DNA of 64,000 nt, from the NCBI GenBank assembly GCA_002778195.1, contig PCDI01000008.1, forward strand, positions 1 through 64,000. The letters run 5' to 3'. The stretch is from Raffaelea ambrosiae. Taxonomy: Eukaryota > Ascomycota > Sordariomycetes > Ophiostomatales > Ophiostomataceae. A program made the position numbers and the translations under genes. Shown one piece after another: positions 10,761 to 21,353 of this stretch. Below the pieces are notes generated by a model. It worked only from the letters and a program-made list of their open reading frames with translations, was not told the origin of the DNA and searched no databases. Each line of letters begins with the position of its first letter. Positions within the stretch are counted from its first letter, which is position 1.

Positions 10761-11266
10761 GTTGTTGGTAGTGGGGAGGATTTAATAGGGGGTGGAGGTA
10801 TGCGTCATAGCTTATTGGCCTGCTGTTAACCCCGAGCAGGCAGTACTAGAAACGGTCGCAGTGGTGGGTTGCGGGGCGGCCTTCGTGCCGAACCAGCACC
10901 AATAACAGTGGTCTTTTTGCGTCCCCATTTCCCCAGGCATGTTTTGTTTTCAAACTCGTCAAAGACAGCGCTTCGTTCTACTCATTCACACACGCCAGAG
11001 AGATTGACAAAGCCGTCGCCTACGAACCGTTTTCAGTACTATGACAAGCACGGCCGGAGGCCGCTGGTGGTAGGGGGGCTTGTCGAGTATTTAGGACCTC
11101 GTAGGAAGATGTCGTCTTCACCAGACTCTGAAGATCACTTCCACACATAGGAGCCAACTTCTTTCCTTGCGTTGCGTAGCAACAATGGTGACCAAGTACA
11201 AAAATCTAGGCTGGCTACAAGCTCCATACACTCCATTTGCTATCCCCATGGCGTTAATGGTTGATA
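10761..11266. other. Carboxylesterase promoter region
   Basis: Gap between the esterase start and the 3' end of the 3CxxC gene. It holds the CGG-N8-CCG palindrome at 10877-10890 and otherwise no recognisable gene. Confidence 0.5.
10877..10890 (-). promoter_or_regulatory. CGG-N8-CCG palindrome upstream of the carboxylesterase
   Basis: The minus strand reads CGGCACGAAGGCCG, 117-130 bases upstream of the esterase ATG, in the sense direction of the gene. With the T before it, the 15-mer TCGGCACGAAGGCCG is identical to copies at 13220-13234 and 17946-17960. Opposed CGG triplets at a fixed spacing are the standard recognition pattern of dimeric Zn2Cys6 proteins. Confidence 0.6.
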
Positions 11267-12034
11267 TTAGTTACCCGCCTGACAAAATCCTCGCTTACAG
11301 CCTTCGCACAAGCCTTGTTCATGTGGCGGGCCTTCTTCGGACGTGTATTCAGCCCCTTCTACGCGGATTCCTGCCCATTTCCGCAATCGGTATGCAACGC
11401 GTTCGATGTACGAGTTCTTGTCGACCGTGAAGGTGCCCAGGCCATTGCAGCCCTTGCAGCGCTGGTTGAAGACGCGTGCATCGTATCCATTCCCTCGGTA
11501 GCTGCGAATCACAATCGCCACCTTCTTGCTGGTCCATGCCGTGCCTTTGCAATCGTGACGGCATTGGAATCGACCCATAATGTTGGTGTTGTATAGTTTT
11601 TCTGCATCTTTGTCGTTGCCCTTCTTGTTGAACCAGGGGATGATGCCGTCCGACAGAACTGCCGCGGCTACCTGATCGTGTAGACCCGGATATTTGAACA
11701 TGATCCGCGTCTCTCCAGCATCAGTTTTTGCACTTTTGTTCGTTTTCTTTCTCGTAATTTTCTTGGCGTCGGGTTGGCTTGGTGAAGAAGTAGAATACGG
11801 TGAACAGTTTGTTGGCTGCAAGTGGGTGTATCTTGGGCGGATCAAAGTGGCCGATACCCTTAGATTGTCGAGGGCGGTAGGCCAACTATATCGGAAACCC
11901 AACATCTTTGAGCCTACGAAAGTGAGGGTAGTAGCAAGATTTGGCTCTCTTACGATTTGGGCAGGTGGTGGTTTTGTTTTAAACCGAGGGGTGGACCAGC
12001 CTTTGTGGCCTCTGCGTGATTCTCCTCGAATCAT
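11267..12034 (-). CDS. 3CxxC-type zinc-finger protein
   Basis: Uninterrupted frame of 255 residues. The C-terminal 145 residues (from the internal Met at 11701) carry the domain: NTNIMGRFQC, several C-X2-C pairs (CKGCNG, CEGCKRGFC) and a conserved RKWAG stretch, as in the fungal zf-3CxxC family. The family is common in ascomycetes as short proteins of unknown role, with zinc binding inferred. The N-terminal 110 residues look less like protein (Ser/Pro/Arg-rich) apart from a Lys-rich piece just before the domain. The true start may therefore be the Met at 11701, a Met in between, or an upstream exon I could not place. The domain call is firm; the start is not. Confidence 0.7.
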   Translation of the reverse strand: MIRGESRRGHKGWSTPRFKTKPPPAQIVREPNLATTLTFVGSKMLGFRYSWPTALDNLRVSATLIRPRYTHLQPTNCSPYSTSSPSQPDAKKITRKKTNKSAKTDAGETRIMFKYPGLHDQVAAAVLSDGIIPWFNKKGNDKDAEKLYNTNIMGRFQCRHDCKGTAWTSKKVAIVIRSYRGNGYDARVFNQRCKGCNGLGTFTVDKNSYIERVAYRLRKWAGIRVEGAEYTSEEGPPHEQGLCEGCKRGFCQAGN

Positions 12035-12952
12035 ACCCTGGCCACCCCTGCGTACTCAAAAAGAGCATTTGCTTGTAATGAAAGCCAATGAATGCAATGA
12101 TCGTCAGCGCCATCATGTGCTGTTGACCTGGTTTTGGCGGCGATTGGCTTCGGCTCCGTCAGTTTTGCATCCGCTGCAGTGTGTCCCACCCCCGCCCCCC
12201 TGCAAAGACGACGCGTATGCAGACATTCGGTAGGCCTCAGTAGGCCTCAGTGCGTCGAGCCACTGACAGTTCGAGACGGTGAACGAAATGTGACCCAGAG
12301 ATGTACGTTGTCAGTCACACGCTCACAAAATGCAGATGACCAAGACCAGCTATCCTTTGTCCTGGCAAATTGGCCCAGGTCAGATCGAGCATTCTATCTC
12401 ATGACTGTGACCAACCGGGGGGGGGCATATGCAGAGGACCTTGGCCTTGTTTATCACGGACCCGAGGCTGCCCACAAAACACACATGGTTAATGCCATGC
12501 CAAGCAATCGCGCCGAGTGATTTTCTGGCATCTGTGGTGCCCGGGGTCGTTCCATGATGCTCTGGTTCCCATCTGCGGGGCTCCTGGAACGGCCAGTATC
12601 CGCATTGGCTGGCAACTCACATGAGACCACCAGAGATAGGAAACAGCTAGCACAACCAGCCCAGGCTGGGTGCCACGTATTGTGACGCATGAGCGCGGCG
12701 GCAGGGGAGCTAGTGATCAGTCTGGTAGCAGAATCACATTCTCCCAGATGGAAAAACATGCTCGATCGGATAACGTGAAAGGAAGGTGTGCAGCCTAGGA
12801 AAACGGGCCAGTTCCCATCTGTAGACTCACTCCTTTCTGCATTCCGTTCTATGACCAGAGCAACAGCTGAAAGACCTAGACTCGATTGGCGGTCTGCGAG
12901 GCTACTTCACTGCAGATACAACATACTAGACTCAGTCGAGTAAGCGTTGGTA
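12035..12952. other. Spacer without recognised gene
   Basis: No gene was seen. A 10-base direct duplication (TAGGCCTCAG twice) occurs at about 12231-12250. The right end runs into the MFS transporter relic. Confidence 0.4.
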
Positions 12953-13200
12953 CTAGCGGTCTCTTTTGTTGAGCTTGAAGTTGTACCGGGGGACACATGT
13001 TTCCTCAATTTCTGCCAGGCTCGTATCCTTCGTCTTGGGAATCCAGATGGCCAGTACTGCGCAAATGGCTAGAATGCCGGAAAGCAGTACACACCATTCA
13101 GGCCGGTGGTGTCGGTTGCCAGTAGGACGATACAAATAACAGCCGCAGTCAAGGCAAACACGGACCATATCTGTTTAAAGCGTGAGTTGCCATGGCCGGT
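12953..13200 (-). pseudogene. C-terminal relic of an MFS transporter
   Basis: The minus strand reads a hydrophobic segment and a typical MFS tail: LLSGILAICAVLAIWIPKTKDTSLAEIEE, split here as LLSGILAICAVLAIW then IPKTKDTSLAEIEE, ending at a stop at 12953. Another hydrophobic helix (FALTAAVICIVLLATD) sits just upstream but in a different frame, so a frameshift or lost intron separates them. The rest of a roughly 500-residue transporter is missing. It is best read as a decayed transporter next to the regulator gene. An alternative is the last exon of a gene whose other exons I failed to see. Confidence 0.4.
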
Positions 13201-13220
13201 GCGAAGCGAGCGCGATCTGT

Positions 13221-13234
13221 CGGCACGAAGGCCG
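13221..13234 (+). promoter_or_regulatory. CGG-N8-CCG palindrome, copy 1 upstream of the regulator
   Basis: Reads CGGCACGAAGGCCG, preceded by T, identical over 15 bases to the copies at the esterase and hydrolase. It lies 406-419 bases upstream of the regulator ATG at 13640, which suggests autoregulation. Confidence 0.6.
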
Positions 13235-13288
13235 CAATCATCCCTTGCCAGAGAAAGGTGGGCAAGTGCACACGGCCGAGGAAAATGT

Positions 13289-13302
13289 CGGCACGAAGTC
13301 CG
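13289..13302 (+). promoter_or_regulatory. CGG-N8-CCG palindrome, copy 2 upstream of the regulator
   Basis: Reads CGGCACGAAGTCCG, one base different from copy 1, and starts 68 bases after it. It lies 338-351 bases upstream of the regulator ATG. Confidence 0.55.
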
Positions 13303-13639
13303 ATGTTGCAAGTGGAGACTAACAAGCAAATTTGGCAAGTCTTAGCTTCCATTGGCTGCGTCAGCCAATGAGGGGCGGCAGTGCAATTCTCCCCCCCCCC
13401 CCCACGTGGTGATGGCATCCGTCAGGACATGCGGCTCTCCCATCCGTCATTTTCTCTCCCTTGGCAACCTCTTCAGCTGTGGATGGCATGGACCAATAGC
13501 GGCTTCGGTTCTTCTGGTCATCAGCTCTGCCGTTCGTCCGCTCCGTACCGCCGCTCTATTCTCCAACTGTTGGAGCTTCCAGCTTGACATCTGGCCATCT
13601 ACCGAGCGGAGAGACGGTCTCCCATCGCAGCGGTGAACC

Positions 13640-15993
13640 ATGGCTGGCCCCGATGAGCCGGCGTCACCGGTGCTGGCACTCCGGGAAGCCTTTGGTGACC
13701 GCAAACTGCCCGATATCAGCCGGAAGATCACTGCCTGCGTGGCGTGCCGGAAGCAAAAGGTGCGGTCGCTTGCTGGAATGCCAGAATGTCGCCTGACTAA
13801 CTGGCTGCGCTGTTCCCCAGATCAAATGCCACATGAAAGATTCGCAGCCACCATGCACGCGCTGCAAGAAGAGAGGACTGTCCTGTACGGTCAACCGAAG
13901 TCTGCAGATGCTGCTGGAGAATGACACTCTGTATGTCAGCTGTCTCCCTTATCCAGAGAGGCCATGGCTGACCGAGACGGGAACTTAGATGGAAATACAC
14001 CATGGAAAAGAAGATGCAGAAGCTGGAGTCCATTGTGTCCCGACTGGCCACAGATGCCTTGCCGCCCGACGAGTTGCAGCTGCTCCAGGAGCAGGGAGGT
14101 CACGATGCGTCCCCATCCAGCCACGACATGCCGGACCAGCAGCAGCAGCAACAGCAGGCCAGCCAGCAACGCTCTACGGCGCCACCCCAAGCCGAAAACC
14201 AGGGACCCAACCACTGGGAGATTGTGATGGACCTCGACTCGGGCCCGGGCGCCATTCCGGGCTTCTACATTTCCGACACGCCGCCGGCGCGCGGGGAAGA
14301 GCGGCACGCCGACTTCATCGCGCGCGGGGTCATCAGCCTGGCGCGCGCGCAGACGCACTTTGACCGGTACAAGGACCGGCTCGACCACTTTCCGTACCGG
14401 ATCCTGGGCGACCACGAGGGAGTGACGCTGGCGTCGGTGCGGGCGAGCTCGCCGCTGCTGGCGGCGGCGGTCTGCGCGGTGGGCGCCCTACACGAGACCA
14501 TGGCGGTGGCGGCCCCCCACCCGAACGACCCGAACGACCCGAACGACCCGGACCACCCGGACCACCCGAACCACCCGGACGCAGGCACGCCCCGGACCGC
14601 GAGCTCGGGCGACTTTGACGCGCTCTACCAGGAGTTTGTGGCCTTGCTGGCGCCCCGCGCGCTGGCCAAAGCCTGCAGCGTGGAGGACGTGCGGGCGCTC
14701 TGCATCGGGGCCTTTTGGCTGGGCGGCGATCTGTCGTGGACGCTGGTGGGCACGGCGGTGCGCATGGCCACGGAGCTGCAGCTGCACAAGAGTTTTGCGC
14801 GCGCGCGGCACGCCGGGGCCGCCGGGGCCGCCGCCGCCGCCACCGCCGCCGACCGCCAGCACTACGTCCGCGCGCGGCTCTGGTTCCTCGTGTACGCGTG
14901 CGACCACCACTTTTCCATTGTGTACGGGCGGCCGCCGCTGACGCGCGAGTGCGCGGCCATCCGGGGCGCGCGCGACTTTCTGGCCGGCGCGCACGCGACC
15001 GAGGACGACGCCCGGCTGGTCAGCCAGGTGCTGCGGTGGAGCCTCTGCACGGGCATCTTTGACACGCTGGGCGTGGACGTCGACCGGCCGCTGGCCACGC
15101 GCGAGCAGGTGGCGCACGTGCGGCGCTTCGACGCGGCGTTGGACCGCCTGCGGGCCGAGTGGGCGGACCAGTTCTGCCCGAACGCGCACGTGGGCAACTA
15201 CCCGCGCAAAGGCGTGACGCTGCAGTACCACTTTGCCAAGCTGTACCTGTGCTCGCACGCGTTCCGGGGGCTGGGGACGACGACGCCCGGCAGCGACCGC
15301 CGGGGGGGGGGCCGGGGGGACCCCCCGCCGGAACGGGACCGCGCCGGGTCGTCCTCGGACCCCGGTCTGTCGCGCGCGCTCGACGAGGTGGCCCACAAGG
15401 GTGTGTGCGCGGCCCGGTCGATCCTGCAGGCGGTGGTCGCGGACCGGGAGATCCAGTCGTACCTCAACGGGCTGCCCGTCTACTTTGACGTGATGATTGC
15501 CTTTGCCGCGGTGTTTTTGCTCAAAGTGTCGACCACGTTCGCGGCGGCGGTGCCGACGATCGACGTGCAGGACATTCCGCAGCTGCTGGCGACGCTGGTC
15601 GCGACGCTCCAGACGATCACGCGGTCGATGCATCCGCGGCACCTGCTGGTGAGCATCACCCGGGGCATCGAGCGCCTGCTGCAGCAGCACGCGGGCCTGG
15701 CCGGCGACGGCGACGGCGACGGCGACGAGGCCGCGGCCGCGGCCGCCGGCGCAGCCGTAGCAGAGTCTTCGGTGGCGGCGGAGGCCACGGCAGCCGGTGG
15801 TGCGGGACACGAGGCGCACCACGTGGCCGACCCCGAACCAGCCGCTTGGCCGGAGGCGCTCGGCTGGCCCGCCCCGGGGACGACGGGGCCCAGCGCGTTC
15901 CTGGACCCGTACTTTATGGGGGAGTACGACTTTTTGACGAGCCAGGACATGGGCCTGGACCTGCCGTTCCCGCTGGAGTCGCGAAGTTGGTAA
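13640..15993 (+). CDS. Zn2Cys6 fungal transcription factor
   Basis: Three exons (13640-13759, 13821-13930, 13989-15993; introns 61 and 58 bases) encode 744 residues. The zinc cluster has six Cys at 33, 36, 43, 52, 55 and 62 (CVACRKQK ... CTRCKKRGLSC); the first intron splits it after the second Cys, which is common in this class. A dimerisation-like helix follows (WKYTMEKKMQKLESIVSRL, about 78-96), then a short poly-Gln, and a large middle-homology region of fungal transcription factors (about 180-590). A His/Asp/Asn/Pro repeat (PNDPNDPNDP) and an Ala/Gly/Asp-rich C-terminal segment are low-complexity. The gene converges on the phosphonoacetate hydrolase with 154 bases between stops, and CGG-N8-CCG sites lie upstream of both. 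I infer that it is the local pathway regulator and binds these sites. Confidence 0.87.
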
Positions 15994-16147
15994 CGAGCAT
16001 CGGCGCGTGTGGGTTCGTTTCCCAACAGAGTGCATGTTCTGTATCTAGCCCCTTGTTTGCTGCGGGCATGTTTGCCTCTTTCTGTTTACGTCTAATACAA
16101 TTCGGGTGGTTTTTTTTTTGTTTTGCGTTGTACTTTTTCACCATCAA

Positions 16148-17740
16148 TTACCCCTGTCCATAGTTGAGCACCAGATCAAAAATGTCAAAGTTGCGCCACG
16201 CCCGCGTCGTCCGCGTGCCCGTGTCGTCGTCGTCGCCGTCCGCGACGGCCATCGGCCGCGACATCAGCAGCGGCACGGCCTGCTCGGACACGCCGCCGTG
16301 GGACCGCAGGCGGTGGCCGCCCAGGCTGGCCAGGTCGTGCTCGCGGGCGAGGCCGCCCACGACGTAGTCCTTGTGGGCCACCACCACAAAGTCGCCCTCG
16401 CGGTCGACGGGCATCTGGAAGGCGGCGGCGGCCGCCTCGCGCGGCAGCGCCATCGCGACGCCGGGCAGCGTGCGGCAGTACGCGACCATGTCGGCGACCA
16501 TGTCGGCGACCGTGTCGGCGGCCGCGCCCGCAACCGTGTCCTCGGCCGCGTCCGTCGTCGCGTGCGCCACGTGCACGCGCACAAACCCCCCCAGGGCGCC
16601 GTGGTGCCGCACAAACGGGTCCGTGATGGGGCAGATGACGCGCGCGCCGCAGGCGCGGCCAAAGCGGGCCTCGAGCGCGTCCTGCAGAAAGACGACCCGC
16701 GGCGCCCCCGTGGCCGGGTCGGCCTTGTCGCTCATGCCGTGGTCGCCCGTGACGGCGACGACGGCGCCGAGCGCGACCAGCCGGCCCAGGCGCGCGTCGA
16801 CGGCGGCCATGAACGCGTCCGCCGCGGGCGTGCCGGGCGCGTGCTTGTGCTGGACGTAGTCGGACAGCGTCAGGTACAGCAGGTCGGCGCGCCGCGCCTG
16901 CAGCAGCTGCACGCCGGCGTCGAGCACGCACAGCGACAGGTCGGCCGAGTAGGGGTCGGGGCGCTGCTGGGGCGTGCGGCCCAGCCAGGCGAGGACCGCG
17001 TCGCTGGCCCGCTCGGTGGAGAAGCAGATGTGGCGGCCGTCGTCGCCCGGGACCAGGCCACCCGCGTCGTCGTCGCCCAGGGACAACCCGTGGCGGATGA
17101 TCCGACGCAGCTTGTCCTTGGCGGTGATGGCGGCCACCCGGACGCCGCGGCCGGGGCGGGCCATCTCGGCGAGGATGGTGGAGCCGCGCAGCAGCGTGTC
17201 GTCGACGACCATGTGCTCCTGGCCGGTCGCGCGGTCGAGAAAATAGTTGCCGGCGATGCCGTGGACGGCGGTGGGCTGGCCGGTAAGGATGGAGACGTTG
17301 TTGGGGTTGGTAAAGGACGGCATGGCGGCGCGGGCGGTGGCGTGGAAGCCGTGCTGCACAAAGGCCGCCATGGTGGGGAGGAGGCCGGCCTGGAGGCCGT
17401 GGTCGAGGTAGGCCGGGTCGAAGCCGTCGACGCAGACGACGACGGTGGGACGGGAGGGCAGGCGGTAGGACCTGCCATGGAGGGAGATGGACTCTGTAGG
17501 GGCGGAGAGAGAGAGAGTTTAGTCAGACAGGAGTGGCCGGGGAGATGCATGCAGTCCACTGCGTGGTGCCAAGTTGTTCGAGTTGTAATTTCATCAAGTG
17601 TGGATGGAACCAAGCGGGTAATAGGGCATGGACGGACCTGGCTTCGCTGCTGGGCTCGGTCTGCTGCCAGCCAGCGTCTCCTGGGAGACGGACGTCCCAG
17701 GCTTCTCGGCCACCTGGACAGGCACAGCTGTGGATGACAT
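16148..17740 (-). CDS. Phosphonoacetate hydrolase (PhnA-like, alkaline phosphatase superfamily)
   Basis: Two exons (17740-17638 and 17493-16148) encode 482 residues. Phosphonoacetate hydrolase cleaves the C-P bond of phosphonoacetate to acetate and phosphate using two zinc ions. All expected metal ligands and the nucleophile are present: Asp57 (VCVDGFDP), Thr96 (FTNPNNVS), Asp246 and His250 (SDYVQHKH), Asp285-His286 (TGDHGM) and His433 (RSHGG). The spacings 57-96, 246-250 and 246-285 equal those I recall for bacterial PhnA (29-68, 211-215, 211-250). An Ala/Asp-rich insertion of about 20 residues lies before the last His. Exon 1 uses a less usual donor (GTCCGT), so the first 34 residues are less certain; no secretion signal is seen. 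Two copies of the shared CGGCACGAA element lie 191-220 bases upstream. Other members of the superfamily (nucleotide pyrophosphatases) lack the SDYVQHKH and FTNPNN pattern. Confidence 0.87.
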
Positions 17741-19351
17741 GGTCGCAGCGGCGGTGTCGGGTCGGTTGAGCACGGCTGTCTTTGCGGACGAAGAGAGGAT
17801 GGGGAGAATCCAGAGCATCCATCGTGGGGAGCCCGTGTCTTTAATAGACGAGTCTTCAACAACACATTCTTCAAGCCGGCTGCTAACAGAGGTTGTCCAC
17901 GTGTTGTGCTCGGCGTCGACTGGCTGTTTGCGGCACGAACGGCGATCGGCACGAAGGCCGACTCTCTACAGCGTCCAAGGAAGCCAGCTGGATGCACCAG
18001 GGCAGCTGTGCTGAAGTGCCTGGTTCGTTTGCAGTTTGGTTGGGCCGCTCCCTGCGCCGAGGCCGTCTGCGGGCTTCTGGCCGGTGTCTCGCAATGGGAT
18101 TGTCGCTGGGGACCCCGGGAAGGGGAGACCTAAAAACGGAACAGGGTGCACTTGCATTCCCTTTTCCCCCCATCCTCCTCGATCCACCATCCACGCCGAG
18201 CAAAGTTCTGTGCGGAAAGAATGGCACATGGACTGGCTTACCTTTTGGATCGCCCTGGCCAAGAATCACATCCTCCGCATTCGCCTGGAATCACCACGGC
18301 ATGGATTTGAGTGGATGGCTGCCTCATGCGCAGCACGGCTCCATCTATTTGGAGATGTCCGTTTGCTCTGTCTGCTGATTGCGTTCGATTCTGCGATGTG
18401 CTTCCCAAACGAGGCCAACCTGCCGTGTACTAGAGACATGACTGGTTTTGGTCCCAAGTCGTCGCCCTTCTGAGACTACTAGCTATTTTCTTGGAGATGG
18501 CCCCCCTAGACGGCCGTGCTTCGTTGCTCTTGCGTTGCCCTCTGCGGCGAAGTGTCCTTGGCATGGCCGGTGTGGGTCTCGTGATGGACTGTGTGGCTTC
18601 CACTGCTGTGCCCGCTCCAAGAACAAGAGCCGCGTCGCACGCGATGAACGTGCAGGACCCAATCGCTCGCTGGCGTCCAATCGGTGCTTCTGTGTGTGCG
18701 TGTCGCAGCGACAGCCAAGCTTTGCTGTGCCTGGCCAAGAAGCATTCCCGGGAACCATCACGACATTTTCGTAGGGGTACCCCATACACAGTCTATGCTG
18801 GCTCCAGACAGCTATTGGCCTGCAAATGGATCCCTACCATGGTCTCCCGCCCCCCCTCGGTTCCATCGGAACGGCGCTGGCCCTGAACGGTGCTGGCCGG
18901 CCTCGTCCAAGAAAGAGCTTAACCTTATCGCGCACGCCCCGGAGGCGACCGATGCTTGGCTGGCGATAAGGTTGGTACAAGGGGCGCTAACAAGAAAGTG
19001 ATGGCAGGCTAAAAAGAGCTGCCAAAATCAAACAGAAAATCCAAAAAGCATCGGAAGGATAGCTCCTCGACACGGCCTACCCTGTTTGCTGCCGCTTCGT
19101 CCTGGTTGCGCCCGGACTTTACGAGGCCTTCGCCGAAGCAAGAAAGCGTGCGTCTCGCCCGTTTTGGCTTGTGGCCAGTGGTTGGGAGGGGGGGCTTCTT
19201 GTGTCTTGTCTGTTTCCCTGCCGTCCTTACCAACCGTTCCGCTCGTCCTTCACGCCTCCACGCCTCCACAACTCTTCCACTCTCCGCCCGCCCGCGCGAA
19301 CCGTTCTCCTCCCCCCGCCATGACTCGTCTCGGTGACCACGACCACCGACC
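17741..19351. other. Divergent spacer between hydrolase and MFS transporter
   Basis: Promoter region of the phosphonoacetate hydrolase on the left (with two palindrome elements at 17931-17960) and of the MFS transporter on the right (CT-rich, C-rich leader at about 19230-19350). Open frames exist on both strands in the middle, but none resembles a known protein. Confidence 0.45.
17931..17960 (+). promoter_or_regulatory. Tandem CGGCACGAA elements upstream of the hydrolase
   Basis: A variant copy CGGCACGAACGGCG (17931-17944) is followed two bases later by the perfect palindrome CGGCACGAAGGCCG (17947-17960). They lie 191-220 bases upstream of the hydrolase ATG and about 1.4 kb upstream of the MFS transporter. 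The tandem arrangement would allow cooperative binding. Confidence 0.6.
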
Positions 19352-21076
19352 ATGAGCAGCGACCGAGACGCAACGACGACAGCGGCGGCCGCCGGGACAC
19401 GGGCGGCCGCGCACGACGCCCTGCCTCGGCAGCCGGTGTCGTCTCCACCGCCCAGCGACGGCATCGTGACGCGCACGCTCCAGAAGCTCGACTACGTGCC
19501 CCAGTGCTGCCGATGGGATCCCGCGTCGCCGCCGCAGTTCAACTGGCCGCTCTGCATTCTGTTTTCGCTTGTATGTAAACGAAACGATACGAAAAAAAGA
19601 AAAAAAAAAGAAGAAACACTGACAGACAGGCCTCGACCTTTACCGTCTCCAATCTCTACTACAACCACCCCATCCTCAATGTAGGCCCAGGCCCCCCCAA
19701 GAACACGAGAGAGCGCCGTGGCGAGAACTGACCACCCCAGGTCTTCGCGGACGAGTTTGGCGTCTCGTTCGAAACGGCCAGCCAGGTGCCCACGCTGATG
19801 CAGGCCGGCTATGCCGTCGGTCTGCTCTTGCTGTGCCCCCTCGGCGACGTCATGCGCCGCCGGCCCTTGATCATCGCCCTGGTCTTTGTCACCGCCAACA
19901 TTGTACGTGTCCTGCGCCTCTCGCCCCCCCATGCACTCGACTGCATAGTGACTAAATTCTCCTCCTCCCCCCCAGTGGCTCGGCCTCTGCTTGACCACGT
20001 CCTTCACGGCCTTCCGCGCCCTCTCCTTCCTCGCCGCCCTCACCACCGTCACGCCCCAGCTGATGCTCCCGCTCGTCGCCGAGCTCGCGCCGGCCAACCG
20101 CAAGGCCATGATGATTTCGGTCGTGTTTGGCGGCCTCTTCATGGGCATGCTCGTCGCCCGCATCCTGTCCGGCGTCGTCACCCAGTTCACCAGCTGGCGC
20201 ACCATCTACTTTGTGGCCTTTGGCCTGCAGTACCTGCTGGTGCTCTTCTTGTTCCTCTTCTTCCCCGACTACCCGTCGCTCAACCCGGACGGCAGCATCT
20301 CGTACCGCGCCGTGCTCGTGTCCATCCTGCGCATCCCCCTGGGCCAGCCCCTGCTGGTCCAGACCAGCCTCATCTGCTTCCTGGCGTCCGCCGTCTTTGT
20401 CAGCTACTGGACCACGCTCACCTTCCAGCTGGCCACCCGCTTCGGCCTGCCCACCTGGGCCATCGGCCTCTTTGCCCTCATCGGCATGCCCCCCTTTGTG
20501 CTCAACCCCCACGTCGCCCACTACATGCTCAAGCACGCCCTGCCCGTCTGGGCCTGCCTCGCCGCGCTGCTGCTCGCGCTGGCCGGCGTCCTGGTCGGCA
20601 CCTGGGTCGGCACCGTCAGCCTGGCCGGCCCCGTCGTCATGGGCCTGTGCGTCGACATGGGCCTGATCCTGTCCCAGACCGCCTGCCGCACGCAGCTGGC
20701 CGCCGTCCTGCCCCGCGCCCGCAACCGCGTCAACACCGTCTTCATGGTCATCAACTTTTGCGGCATGCTGATGGGCACCGCCGTGGGCAACCGCCTGTAC
20801 GCCCTGGGCGGCTGGCACTACAGCGGCTACGCCGACGTCGGCTTTCTGGTCGCCGCCATCCTGCTGTGTCTGGTGCGCGGGCCGCACGAGACGGGCTGGT
20901 GTGGGTGGCGCGGCGGGTGGCGGGCGGCGCCGTCGTCGGCCGGGGAGAAGGAGAGCGAGGACAGCGAAGCGGTGGTGGTGGCGGAGAGTCCGGGCGGCAG
21001 GGAAGAGAAGACAGTCGGTGGCGAGGAGACACCCGGCGACTTGGAAAAGGGGATCCCACCCCCAGACAGACGATGA
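19352..21076 (+). CDS. MFS transporter (drug:H+ antiporter-like)
   Basis: Four exons (19352-19570, 19630-19680, 19741-19902, 19976-21076; introns 59, 60 and 73 bases, all phase 0) encode 510 residues. Exon 2 is only 51 bases and supplies the conserved NLYYNHPILN loop, joined to VFADEFGVSFETASQ. Motif A-like LGDVMRRRPLI follows, and about 12 hydrophobic segments are visible to about residue 450, then a polar Glu/Gly-rich tail. The sequence type is that of fungal MFS proteins related to bacterial sugar- or drug-efflux carriers; the substrate cannot be inferred. It sits 1.6 kb from the phosphonoacetate hydrolase and could serve that pathway, but no perfect palindrome lies close to its own start. 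Confidence 0.87.
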
Positions 21077-21353
21077 AACGGGAAACGAGAAACAAAAAGC
21101 AAAGCACAAACACGGCAAAATCATGGGAAGCATGGGAATAGAATTAATTGGATTCTCGTAAGACGTAGAGAAAAGGGGGGGGGGGGTATGTAAAAGGGGA
21201 TATAAAAACCGAGACAATGCAAGCAACAACATCCGTGGCATGACCGATGCCCCTCGATACTACTCAACCAAAAAAGAACCCCCCAAAGAACGCCGTGCTC
21301 CTCCATGCTGTTTTGTCTGTTCCTCTTCTTGCTGCTCTGGTTTCTTTCCCGCG

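Larger units (their letters stand above)
13201..13639. promoter_or_regulatory. Promoter region of the Zn2Cys6 regulator
   Basis: Region between the MFS relic and the regulator ATG. It holds two copies of the CGG-N8-CCG palindrome (13221 and 13289) and an 11-base C run at about 13391. No TATA box is obvious. Confidence 0.5.

Noticed and set aside
8955..10829. 624-codon plus-strand frame over the carboxylesterase
   Set aside because: Antisense shadow; the minus strand carries the esterase motifs and an intron.
14488..16035. 515-codon minus-strand frame over the transcription factor
   Set aside because: Arg/His/Val-rich antisense shadow without motifs.
16106..17737. 543-codon plus-strand frame over the phosphonoacetate hydrolase
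   Set aside because: Antisense shadow; the metal ligands are all on the minus strand.
19991..21076. MFS transporter read as starting at 19991
   Set aside because: That codon is TTG; the true protein includes three upstream exons carrying the conserved NLYYNHPILN loop.
19952..21241. 429-codon minus-strand frame over the MFS transporter
   Set aside because: Asp/Gly/His-rich antisense shadow without membrane helices.
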